DNA from: Nemophila menziesii
Taxonomy: Eukaryota > Streptophyta > Magnoliopsida > Boraginales > Hydrophyllaceae
DNA length: 64,000 nucleotides
Direction of reading: 5' to 3'
NCBI GenBank assembly: GCA_029959085.1
Contig: JARWIR010000005.1
Location: 51,710,733-51,774,732, forward strand
In this document: in pieces, positions 52,984 through 63,600 of the stretch
How the letters are laid out: each line of letters begins with the position of its first letter
Numbering within the stretch: the stretch's first letter is position 1
The notes under the pieces: generated by a model
What the model was told of the DNA's origin: nothing
The model's database searches: none
The model's input: only the letters and a program-made list of their open reading frames with translations
Translations under genes and position numbers: made by a program

Positions 52984-54921
52984 ATGGAAAATTCTAAGCA
53001 CGCAAGAACAAAATTTCTTCTCATTTTTTACCTTTTGTTTTCAGCTTCACTACTATTGAAATCGCAGGCATGTCATCAAATTGATCAAGAAGCATTACTT
53101 AACTTCAAAGACAAGATCACAGACGATCCTTCAGGATTATTACATTCATGGATAGCTACTACTGATTGTTGTACTTCCTGGCAAGGCATCGGTTGTGATA
53201 TCTCGGGAAGAGTCGTGAACCTCACTCGTCCGGGACTTTTCTCTGGCGATGACTTTATTACAGACACTTCTATGTCTGGAATTCTTTCTACTTCTCTTTC
53301 GAATCTTACGTTTCTTCAACTACTTGATCTAAGTAATCTTAAGGAGTTGAAGGGTGTAATTCCATCTGAATTTGGTAAGTTATTGAGTTTGACGCATATC
53401 TTTCTTGATACAAACAGGCTTAATGGTTCTATTCCTGCAACTTTTAACTCGCTTAACCAGCTGAAGAAGCTTTATCTGAGTAACAATGATCTTTCTGGTA
53501 ATGTTCCTTCAAATATTTTCAGCAACATGTCCTCTCTTTCAGAACTTGGACTTTCTGAAAATCGGTTGTCTGGTTCAATTCCATTGTCTATGGGAGACTT
53601 GATCTCTCTCACAAAGCTGGATCTTCATCAAAACAACTTCTCTGGGAGTATTCCAGAATCGATTGGAAAGCTCAAAAGCCTGAAAAAGGTAGATCTTTCG
53701 TACAATAAATTATCCGAAAGCATCCCGAAATCTCTTGGAAATTTATCATACTTAGATGATTTGTCCCTGAATCATAACCGACTTACAGGGAATATCCCAT
53801 CTTCGATAGGTAACCTCGTTTCATTGCAGTTCTGTTTGTTATCAGATAACGATCTTTCCGGGAGCATACCATTGTCAATCGGAACCCTTCTGAAGATCCA
53901 AAGACTCGTATTAGAGAATAACAAGCTTACAGGGAAACTACCAACAAGTATTGGAAATCTCACAACTCTAACCCAGATGTCTTTTGCTAATAACCGTTTT
54001 ACAGGAACCATACCATCAAGCTTCGGAAATTTACAGAATCTACAGACTTTGGACTTGTCAGGAAATCGACTAAACAGTCCACTTCCTTCAGAGCTTTCGA
54101 ATTTACATTCACTACAAGCACTAGATCTATCGTTTAATCCTCTAGGTCTCGTGTCATTACCAGAATGGTTTGGGAGTCTGAATCTTTTGGAGCTCTCATG
54201 CGCAAGAACAGGGATAAAAGGAAAGCTTCCGAGTTGGTTGGCTTCATCTTCAATATCGACACTTGATTTATCAAACAATGCAATGACAGGGAAACTACCC
54301 TCTTGGATAGGGAATATGACCAACCTTGCGTTTCTGAATTTATCAAGCAATAGTTTTGGTTCGTCAATTCCACATGGGTTCAGAAACCTTTCCCGTCTAA
54401 TGGATCTCGATCTTCATTCCAACAAGCTCTCAGGAAACCCGAAAACAGTATTCACAAAAAAATTCTCAGATCCAATTGGTCATTATCTTTCCATTGATCT
54501 TTCTTACAACATGTTCACAGGACAAATATATGAAAAGATTGGAGATGAACCGGTTATGGCTTCTATTCAATCGTTGGTTCTGTCGTATAATCATTTTGGA
54601 GGACAAATTCCAAAGTCGTTGGGGAAATTGGGTGCATTGGAGGTATTAAAACTAGTAAGAAATGGCGTTTCAGGGAAGATGCCGATAGAGCTTGGCAATG
54701 CAAAGGAATTGAAAACACTTTTGCTATCACATAACAAGTTGAGTGGCCAGATTCCATCAGGGGTTTTGAACCTTGAAAATGTTCAAGAATTTGATGTTTC
54801 ATGGAACAGATTAAGTGGGAAAATTCCTCCACATAAAGCAATTATTGCTGTTGATGCATTCTTGAATAATCATGGTTTATGTGGATCTCCACTTCCTCCT
54901 TGTAACAACTTACTGAAGTAG
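52984..54921 (+). CDS. Secreted leucine-rich-repeat protein (RLP/DRT100-like)
   Basis: Intact intronless gene of 645 residues. It has an N-terminal signal peptide (about residues 1-29: basic start, then FLLIFYLLFSASLLL, cleavage near SQA/CHQ). An LRRNT_2-type cap follows, with a CC pair (DCCTSWQGIGCD). About 21 plant extracellular LRRs of the form LxxLxLxxNxLSGxIPxxxGNL cover residues ~105-625. A C-terminal cap GLCGSPLPPC ends the protein. There is no transmembrane helix and no kinase, so the product is expected in the cell wall or apoplast. It is longer than typical DRT100/FLOR1/PGIP-type proteins (about 330-480 residues) and resembles the ectodomain of LRR receptor-like proteins. Several N-linked sites (NLT, NLS, NMS) are present. 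Role unknown; recognition in defence or development would be inference. Transposons sit close on both sides. Confidence 0.93.
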   Translation: MENSKHARTKFLLIFYLLFSASLLLKSQACHQIDQEALLNFKDKITDDPSGLLHSWIATTDCCTSWQGIGCDISGRVVNLTRPGLFSGDDFITDTSMSGILSTSLSNLTFLQLLDLSNLKELKGVIPSEFGKLLSLTHIFLDTNRLNGSIPATFNSLNQLKKLYLSNNDLSGNVPSNIFSNMSSLSELGLSENRLSGSIPLSMGDLISLTKLDLHQNNFSGSIPESIGKLKSLKKVDLSYNKLSESIPKSLGNLSYLDDLSLNHNRLTGNIPSSIGNLVSLQFCLLSDNDLSGSIPLSIGTLLKIQRLVLENNKLTGKLPTSIGNLTTLTQMSFANNRFTGTIPSSFGNLQNLQTLDLSGNRLNSPLPSELSNLHSLQALDLSFNPLGLVSLPEWFGSLNLLELSCARTGIKGKLPSWLASSSISTLDLSNNAMTGKLPSWIGNMTNLAFLNLSSNSFGSSIPHGFRNLSRLMDLDLHSNKLSGNPKTVFTKKFSDPIGHYLSIDLSYNMFTGQIYEKIGDEPVMASIQSLVLSYNHFGGQIPKSLGKLGALEVLKLVRNGVSGKMPIELGNAKELKTLLLSHNKLSGQIPSGVLNLENVQEFDVSWNRLSGKIPPHKAIIAVDAFLNNHGLCGSPLPPCNNLLK

Positions 54922-54958
54922 TCTGTTTTTTTTTTTTTCTTTTTGTTCTGGACTTTAT

Positions 54959-54964
54959 AATAAA
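54959..54964 (+). terminator. Polyadenylation signal of the LRR gene
   Basis: AATAAA 38 bases after the stop codon, followed by a T-rich stretch (GTAATTTTTGAAG). LINE G begins about 30 bases further on. Confidence 0.6.
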
Positions 54965-55048
54965 AAGATAATGTAATTTTTGAAGGTGCGTGGTTTTTTT
55001 TTTTTTAATACAAAAGAGATCCAAAGGATCGTGTTAATAAGACAACGA

Positions 55049-56236
55049 TTACACTAGGATATTATTCGCCACTGCGGAATCATAGACCACCCTCGGTGAT
55101 TGCCACCCCATCCTGTTTCTAGTAATGATGCTCCAAATCCCATCAGGGGGTTCATCGAGAATAACGAGACCTTCACTGCTCCTCAAACCTTCTCGCGCTA
55201 GCCAATCCGCACATAGGTTAGTTTCCCTATATATACCACGCAACTTGAAGCCCCTATTCCTTGTTAACACTCCCCGGATGCTTTCAATCCAAAAAGCCAC
55301 TGGGCCTCGTCCATTCTCAACCCGATGAATTGCCTCTATCGCCTCCCATGAGTCTACCTCAATTACAATCTCCATAATGCCCAACTTTTCCGCTAGCTTC
55401 AGCCCCTTATTCAATCCAATTAATTCCACAACTATCGGATTATCAAAATCAGCTCTCATGATAGAACCTCTAATCCACTCCCCATTTTCATCCCTAATAA
55501 CACCACCACCACCTCCCATCTTACGCCCCTTGTTGCAACTTCCGTCGGTATTAAGCTTAAAGCCCCTAAAAGGTCTTGTCCATCCCACTAAATTCACCCT
55601 ATGTCTTCGTGAGAGAACACGTCCTAGTAGCAATCCCCAAGCTTTTGTATATGTCCGTGCCAAATACTTAGCTTTACTCACAATTACAACTCCTCTCGGA
55701 AATTCGTTTCCATTGAATACACATTGGTTTCTTTCTTTCCAGATTGTGTCGATAATTGCCCCAAAAAAAATGTTCCAACACATTCCGGCAAATAACCTCT
55801 TACAAGTCAAGTTTCGAGTCCACCACTCTCTCCCATCAATCAACGGGAAGCCCTCGCCACCAGTAGTTGTACTGCCCCCTGAATTCTCTCCCTGAGCTGC
55901 TGCAGACCTGCGCTCTACCTCACTAATTCCTATTTCTAGGCTGCTGCTCCCAAACTGTCGCTGCTCTCGTCCTCCACTGCATCCAGGTAAGTTTCGTGCT
56001 CCCTCCTCCAACTGTACACTTTCTTCTATCCGTAACTGTCCCTCCACAGCGCCAGCCTGACCCTGCACAATAAACCCACGGTAAGTCTGCAATAACGAAG
56101 AACCATACCTGATTTGTTGTTTCCTTTCTTCGCCTCCCCTTGGTCCTGCTGTTGTACCGTAATCAGCCCCCACATATCTGGACAGCCTGTCTTCTAGCTC
56201 CTCCGGCCATCCCCCATTCCACCTCGCCTCTACCAA
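55049..56236 (-). pseudogene. RNase H end of LINE G ORF2
   Basis: Open stretch of 395 codons forming the C-terminus of ORF2. A low-complexity Gly/Glu/Arg-rich part comes first. The RNase H domain follows, with FKLNTDGSCNKG (first Asp), VELIGLNKGLKLAEKL (Glu), IEVDSWEAIEAI (Asp) and ETNLCADWLAREG (last Asp). All four acidic positions look present. It is in a different frame from the zf-RVT part upstream, so it is not a gene on its own. Its stop lies 40-55 bp from the poly(A) end. Confidence 0.82.
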
Positions 56237-57518
56237 ACATAGGTTCAGACTTCAAGAGCTCCCTCACATCTCCTGAACAGGTGAAGAGAGCTCTCCTCCT
56301 CTCCGCCACACACCACACAAATCCCCGAGGTTTCTAGCCCTCGCCTAACCAAGTTTCTTTTTGTCTCCAAACGGTCATGAAGAGCTCGCCAGAGAAGGAC
56401 CTGTGTCCGTTGTGGGCATCTTAACCGCCAAATCTTATCCCAAACCAGATCATTGCCCAAACCGCTAGGTTGTTCCTTCCATTTAGCTGATCGGACCGAG
56501 TATATCCCATCAATCTCGTGCAACCAAGACACCTTATCTCTAATCTCCCCTCCACTCTCCACCCTAAGGAATGTAATCTCCATTAGTTTAGACGGTGAAA
56601 GGTATTGCTGAAACGCTTCCCAATCCCACAACCCATCTTGATGAACGTAATCACTAATACTTTTCCTTAACTCCTCCATCCCCACCTCAACAATGGCCTG
56701 ATCTATTAGCGGGCCATCTCCTAACCACCAATCTAGCCAAAACGATATATCCCTTCCATTCTTAACAATCCATCGTTAACCCGCTCTCAACACCTCAATC
56801 CCCATCGCGATAGCCTTGCACATTCTCGAGTCACTGTTCCTAGGTATATACTGGAAAGGTGTCTTATCAAAATACTTTTCTCTCATTATAATAGGACATA
56901 ACATCCCCTGATTATCCAATAACTTCCACCCTAACTTCACGAGTAGGGATTTATTCATGTCTTCCGCTAGGTGAAGTCCTAACCACCCGAACTTTTAGGC
57001 TTACACAAATCAGTCCAAGCAATCCAGTTTATCCTTCTCTTCCCTTCGGACGATCCCCAAATAAACACCCTTCGAATTCTGTCTATCTCATCGCACACAT
57101 AAGACGACAACTTTTCTACCTGCATAAGATACATTGGAGCCGCACTAAGAACTGCCTGAGCTAATGTTATTCTCCCTGCTAGCGACAATGTACTGCTTTT
57201 TCCATTTGTTTAACTTTCCACGTAAATCATTGATAAACTTGCCAAAAAACCCCTTGGCCTTCTCCCCGAAAGTATATTGACCCCAAGATATTTACCAATG
57301 CCATCACTCCTTTGATACCCACTTCTTGGCGCGATGCTAGATGCCAAGTCCTCATCTATATTTTTCGAGAAGTATATGATAGACTTCTCCTTACTAATCG
57401 TCTGACCCGCATCTTTGCAAAACAAGTCCAATGCGTCCTGCAAAACCACCAAATTATCAATACATTCTTCCGCAAAGAGAATTAAGTCAGCAGCAAAGAA
57501 AATGTGAGAAATAGGAGT

Positions 57519-57536
57519 CCCCCCCCCCCCCCCCCC
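57519..57536. repeat. C18 homopolymer
   Basis: 18 consecutive C (G on the LINE strand), between the RT palm and FADD motif. It probably expanded from a Gly-Gly codon pair that is conserved in plant LINEs (GGPxISHLFFADD). Confidence 0.9.
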
Positions 57537-59018
57537 GTGTTCAAACAAATAGGTTTCCATGCTCCATCTTCAACCAGTCCCTATATAAACAGGGAAAGAC
57601 TCTCCATGCAAATGACAAACAGGTATGGAGACATAGGATCTCCTTGGCGAATACCTCTCCTAGGCTTGATCAGAGATAGAGGCGAGCATCTCCACAGCAC
57701 CTGTAACTCATTGTCCCTCAATCCCGAAATAATCAAAGAAATCCACCTATCTGGTACACCCAAGCTCTCTAGAGATTGTTGTATAAAACTCCACCTTAAT
57801 TTATCATAGGCCTTCACTAAATCCACTTTAACGGCCATGTAACTCCTTCCCTTAGCATTACGCATCACAAAGTCCACTTCATTCACCAGTATAACATTAT
57901 CTATAGTTGACCGGTGAGGTAAGAAGCTACTCTGATATGGTCCAATACACTTAGCTAGCATAGGTCTCATTCTATTAACAAACACATTCATACACATCTT
58001 ATAACACACACTGATTAACCTAATGGGTCTAAACTGTAAAATATAATCCGGATTCTACTCCTTCGGTATTAAATGTATAAGTGCACCCAATACCTCCATA
58101 GGAAACCTTCCTGTGGACAACGCTTTCCATATCATGTCACACATCGCTGGTCCTACTATGTCCCAACATTTCTGATAAAAACCCACTGTCATCCCATCTG
58201 GCCCTGGCGCCTTATGCGGGGACATTTGAAACACCGCAATGCGAACTTCCTCATCTGCCACCGCTCCTCCTAAAGATTCAGTATCCCTTGTCTCAAAAGA
58301 ATTTAGTAACGACAAACCAAAATTCCTCGGTGATGTATCTTCAAGCGCAAATAACTCCTCAAAAAAACTCCTAACTCACTCCTTTTCGCCATCTCCCTCA
58401 ACTATCCATTCATGATTCCCATCTTTCATTCGTAGAGTCTCGTTCTTCTCTTTCCTAACCTGAGCCTCACAGTGATAGTACCTAGTGATTCTGTCCCCCG
58501 AATTTACCCATTCCATACGTGATCTGTCAAACAAGAACAATTCCTGCTGCTCTAACAAGCTCTCATATTCCTTACATAAACGCTTCTTCAACCAAACCAG
58601 TGATGAATTTTGCACCTGCTGAATAGCTTTTTGGGCCCCCGCAATTCTAGCCAACACTTTCCTCTTCTTTCTGAATATGTCCCCAAATACCTCAAACTGC
58701 TAAATTTCCAATTCCTTCTTTACTGCATCAATATTATCACCCAAGTCCTTATTCTCCTTTACCCAACTTTGTTCTACCATATTTCAAAACCCTTCATGTA
58801 AACACCATACGGCCATGAATCGAAAGCGTCTCTTACTCAGATTAACCCGCGGTTGAGTCGCAATGTTGATAACAATCGGTACGTGATCGGAATGAATTCG
58901 CAGCATATGAGAGACCCTAGACACTCCAAATGTATCATGCAAACACCTATTACCATATGCTCTATCCAGCTTCTTTAAGATTCGAAGGCCCGATAGCCAA
59001 GAGTCACTCCACGTAAAC

Positions 59019-60495
59019 TGATGTCTCCTCATTTGTGATAGTAAAATACACTCATGAGACATCATTTTAGGCGTATTTATTAGTTTATAGGTTGATTTTA
59101 GCTTATTTTAGTGCACTTTCCTATTTTGGGTCTTGATTTGTAGAATTATTATTTTTAGAGCATATTGGGTTTAATTGTTTATTTAGTGTGAAGCTTTAAA
59201 GATAATTATAGAGATTAATTAGAGTCCAAGTCAAAGACAACAACTTATGGAAGGAGATATGCATGGAAATTGGAGATAAGGAAATAATTGCTAAAAAGAT
59301 GGAAAAGGAAAAGCTGCCTAAATCTGGGATTCTGCAAAGATAGGCGTTTTTACCTAATAAAGAGGCCGAATTTGGTAGATTACTCCTAAAGGGCGTAGAT
59401 AATTCTGTTGCGATTCTTTTGGTATCTTGTGGAGCAAAATCGGACCAATAATAAAGAAGTTATGACCAAAACAACGCAGCAGTGTTTATCTTTATTTCCA
59501 TACGAATTTGAGTTGGGCTAGGAGTCCATTACTTAACTTATCTCTAAAGAAACGAATTAGGTCAACCTCTAACCTATAAATACAGCCTCTTAACACTCTT
59601 AAATCATCCTTGGTGAAACCTTAAACCAAGAGGAAGCTTAGAACACAAGAGAGAAGTCTGGAAGGAGCTATCATCAACAATGTCTTCTTCTACCTTTAGA
59701 TTTGTAATTTCTTTCTTTTCTTTCATGAACTAAATTTCTTTAGCTTAAGTTTTAGCATTAATGTATGAACCCTAGTTTTGATTGACATCTATCTAATTTG
59801 GGAATTTAATGTTTTAAATAGAATTATAGTTTTTATTCTCTGTTTATGTGTTTGAATTTATATTCTGTGTTCTTGTGGACGGCCGCCATTAGAATTACCA
59901 TCTAGTAATTTGGATACCATTGACAACGGTGTTCAATTGCATGTTTAGCACATAACGTTTAGTTTTAGGTTTGATCTGACAACCCAACCTAGCTAGATAA
60001 TCACTATGGTTGAGTCTTGTGACTCTTTACCAATTACAGGAAAAGTTTGCTTAGGAAGCCTTATTGACACAGGTAAATCCTATTTTAAACTACCGATAGC
60101 ATATTGGGACCGATTAGGGAAATACTACATGATTCACCCTTACATGTTTAGAACGGCAAAACTAGTGGGGATTACATGCTAATAACTTAAGCTATATTCT
60201 CATATCACTTCTCTTTCATATTTAATTTTCTGTCTTTCAATTTCTTAGTTTAATTTAGTTATTTAGAAAACCAAACAAAAATCTATTTATTTTTACTTTT
60301 ATTTGCGTTTACTTGTTCTAGCTTTAATTATTTGCACTTGATATTTGCATAAGATTCCCCTAACCTCTGTAGTCTCTGCGGAACGAATCTTTATCTAAAA
60401 CTTGCATACGATCTGTATACTTGCAGAACCGTGTCGTTTAGGGTGTTATTTGCACGTTAATTATATCTTATTTTATCACACCCTAGGCCCCACCA
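59019..60495 (+). mobile_element. 5' LTR of element F
   Basis: 1477 bp, TGATGTCTCC...GGCCCCACCA, closely related to the 1490-bp LTR of E, with several small indels. TATAAATA box at 59575-59582. Confidence 0.93.
59575..59582 (+). promoter_or_regulatory. TATA box of element F 5' LTR
   Basis: TATAAATA at the same LTR position as in E. Confidence 0.65.
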
Positions 60496-60501
60496 AGTTT
60501 T

Positions 60502-60519
60502 TGGCGCCGCTGCGGGGGA
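60502..60519 (+). promoter_or_regulatory. Primer binding site (element F)
   Basis: TGGCGCCGCTGCGGGGGA, six bases after the LTR. tRNA-Asp type with two mismatches (one more than E). Confidence 0.85.
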
Positions 60520-60621
60520 CTACATCGTTAGTCCTTGTGCATATATCTTGTGCTTTTATTTTTAGTTAGTTCTATTTTACGCTTTTTGTTTTTAGTTTTT
60601 GTTTTTCAGATTTAGTTACAG

Positions 60622-63600
60622 ATGGAGAACCCAAGGAGACTTGAGCTACCCATCGAATTTAGAGTAGAGCCACGAGGAATTCGCGCTCCAGAAATCCAAG
60701 CCGCTAAATTTAAACCTGATCCTGGGATGTTAACTCAGTTTGCGTCTCATGGATTATTCAGCGGAGATGCACATCAAGATCCGATCCGATATACTCAGAA
60801 ATTCATGCAGATCTGTGATGCCTATATCGTAAGAGGAGTTACTAGGGAGCAAGTATATTACTTGATGTTCCAGTTCTTCTTGACCGGATGTGCAAGCGAT
60901 TGGTACGATACCCAACACCCTCATGTTATTCCAGATTGGGATAAGCTCCAAACAAGATTCCTAGACCGTTTCTATCCGGTTAGTAGACGATTAAGAGATA
61001 TGTTGGAGCTTGAACAATTTATGCAGAAAGAGGAAGAAAGTTTGGGTGAAGCATGGTTACGATTTACAGAGAAGAAAGCGAGGTGTCCCTATCATAGATC
61101 CTCGCCAGAATATTATTTAACCTTGTTTTATGGAGGCCTTAATGACAAATCAAGAGAGAAAGCAGATTCGGTAGGAAACGCAGGTTTTGTGTTGCTAGAT
61201 CCTGTAGAAGCTGAGTTGGGGATGGAAAGAATTCTCGAGAACGAGAGAAGTTGGCCAAGGAAATCAGTAAAGGAGAACAATTCAGAATCTCTAAAGCTTA
61301 AGGAATTGGCTAAACAACTCGAAGAGCTGACAGAACAAGCCCGAACAATTGCTCAGGTAAATATGGTATGCACAATTCCTTCGTGTCTTGGTTGTGGATC
61401 AAGAAATCATGTGTGGGCAGGATGTATGAATAATCCAGCAGTAGCTTCCGTTCAATATCCTCAAGATAACTATTACTCGAATAGTTACAATCAAGAAAGC
61501 TACACTAATTATCAACAACCTCCACAACAAAAGAGTGGGGACAGAAAACAAGAAACTAGTCAGCAACCCCAACTTCAATCTTATAATCCTTCACAACCTA
61601 TTCAGAAAAAGGCACCCATTGTTAAGAAAACTTGTCAAGAACCGAAGAAAGATCCACCTAAACAATCAAGGCAATTGGCAAAACAAGAACAACTCCAGAG
61701 TTTGACTTCAAGTATGACTAAATTAATGCAAAACGTTGAGAAGAAAATAAATTATAGCCAACAGAGAGTTCGAACTCAGGAGAAGGTTATAAAGCAACTA
61801 GAGCATACTATATCACAGATGGCGAGCACATTACAAACTAGGCCGAAAGGGCAACTCCCAAGTGATACTATTGCTCCTAGAGATGATTCTTGCCATGCAG
61901 TTGAATTGCGAAGTGGAAAGCAACTGCCTCCACCAAGACCAGAACCAGAGCCTACCCCCATTCCAGAACAAAGGGGGGAAGAAACAATCAAAGATATAGT
62001 CAAGGAGGTAGTTAAACCAAAGAGTGTCCAAGCCGAGACACCTGATAAGACAAGACAACCAGTGGAACTCAGTACACGCCCTCCACCACCATACCCTTCA
62101 CGTGTCAGAAAGAAGGACAATGACCTGGAATTCAAGAAGTTCATTGACATGTTGAAAAAATTAGAAATCAATATACCCCTTGTTGAAGCCCTCAAGAGGA
62201 TGCCAAGCTACATGAAATTTATGAAAGACATTCTCTCCAACAAGCGAAGTATAGAGACTGGGGAACCAATTGGATTACCTAGGGAGTGCAGTGCTATATG
62301 TCAAAATGAGTTGCCACCGAAACTAGAAGATCCCGGAAGTTTTACAATTCCCATCGGCATTGGAGAAAGTTGGACCGGAAAAGCATTGTGTGATTTAGGT
62401 GCAAGCATCAATCTCATGCCTAAATCCCTGTTCGAGAAGCTTAATATCGGAGAAGTAGTACCTACATCTGTGGTACTACAAATGGCGGATCGCTCCCTCT
62501 CACGACCAATAGGTAAAATTGAAGATGTTTTAGTTAACGCTGGCTCTTTTATTTTTCCTTGCGATTTTATTATCCTTGACTACGACGCGGATAAGAATGT
62601 CCCCATCATTTTGGGTAGACCATTCTTAGCCACGGGGCGTACACTAATTGATGTTGAGAATGGTGAGTTGATCATGAGAGTACAAGGCGAACAGGTACGA
62701 TTTAATGTGTTTCAAGCTATGAAATATCCTAAAGCGAAAGACGAGTGCTTCAAGGTAGATGTCATCGAAAAAATTACGCAAGAAATCTTCAATGAAGAAA
62801 GCTTAGAAAATGATCTTGACAAAACCTTGGCACCTGAAACACCAGAACTCGAGATTCCCCCTGAAGATGTTGCTGCATTAGGGTTTAACATACGAGAACT
62901 ACTTCGAGAGCCAGGTGACATTGAACCAATGAAACAACCATCTATAATATGTCCACCTGTTCTCGAAGAAAAACCACTTCCAGATCACCTACGCTATGCA
63001 TATCTAGGTACGAACAAAACTTTGCCTGTTATTATTTCTGCTAACCTTTCAGGTCCTCAAGAGGAGAAGCTACTTCAAGTGCTTCGCGCAATTAAAGAAG
63101 CAATTGGATGGACTATTGCCGACATCAAGGGAATTAGTCCTTCCGTTTGCAAGCACAAAATCATTCTTGAAAACGAAGGTGGGCGATCTATAGAAGGACA
63201 GAGAAGACTCATGCCAGCTATGAAGGAAGTAGTGAGGAAGGAAGTTATCAAGTTGTTAGACGCAGGAATTATCTATCCGATTGCTAGCAGTGATTGGGTT
63301 AGTCCAGTGCAGTGTGTTCCTAAGAAAGGAGGTTTTACCACCACCCTTAATGATCAAGGCGAAGCCATACCATCAAGACCAGTTGTGGGGTGGCGAGTGT
63401 GCATGGATTACCGAAGACTGAACAAAGCAACAAAGAAAGATCACTTTCCGTTACCTTTCATTGATCAGATGCTAGACAAGCTTGCAGGGAGAGAATATTA
63501 CTGTTTCCTAGACGGATATTCGGGTTATAATCAGATTTGTGTGGATCCCCTCGATCAACACAAAACAACTTTTACATGTCCGTTTGGTACTTTTGCTTAC

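Larger units (their letters stand above)
54994..59018 (-). pseudogene. LINE G: decayed ORF2, interrupted by element F
   Basis: Minus-strand LINE with its poly(A) end (13 T on the plus strand, 54994-55006). From its 5' side: endonuclease C-terminal part (58784-59018; TWSDSWLSGLRILKKLDRAY, HSDHVPIVI), linker (58376-58657), RT start KAPGPDGMTVGFYQKCW (near 58200), RT palm (57581-58009; VDLVKAYDKLRW, RRGIRQGDPMSPYLF), FAADLILFAE (near 57480, changed from FADD), zf-RVT (56245-56685) and RNase H. A run of 18 C (57519-57536) lies just before the FADD position. Several frameshifts make ORF2 non-functional. The 5' half of the LINE lies beyond element F, outside the window. Confidence 0.88.

Noticed and set aside
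52984..54921. LRR receptor kinase for the host gene
   Set aside because: The ORF ends after the C-terminal LRR cap with no transmembrane helix and no kinase, and the downstream DNA is LINE G on the other strand.
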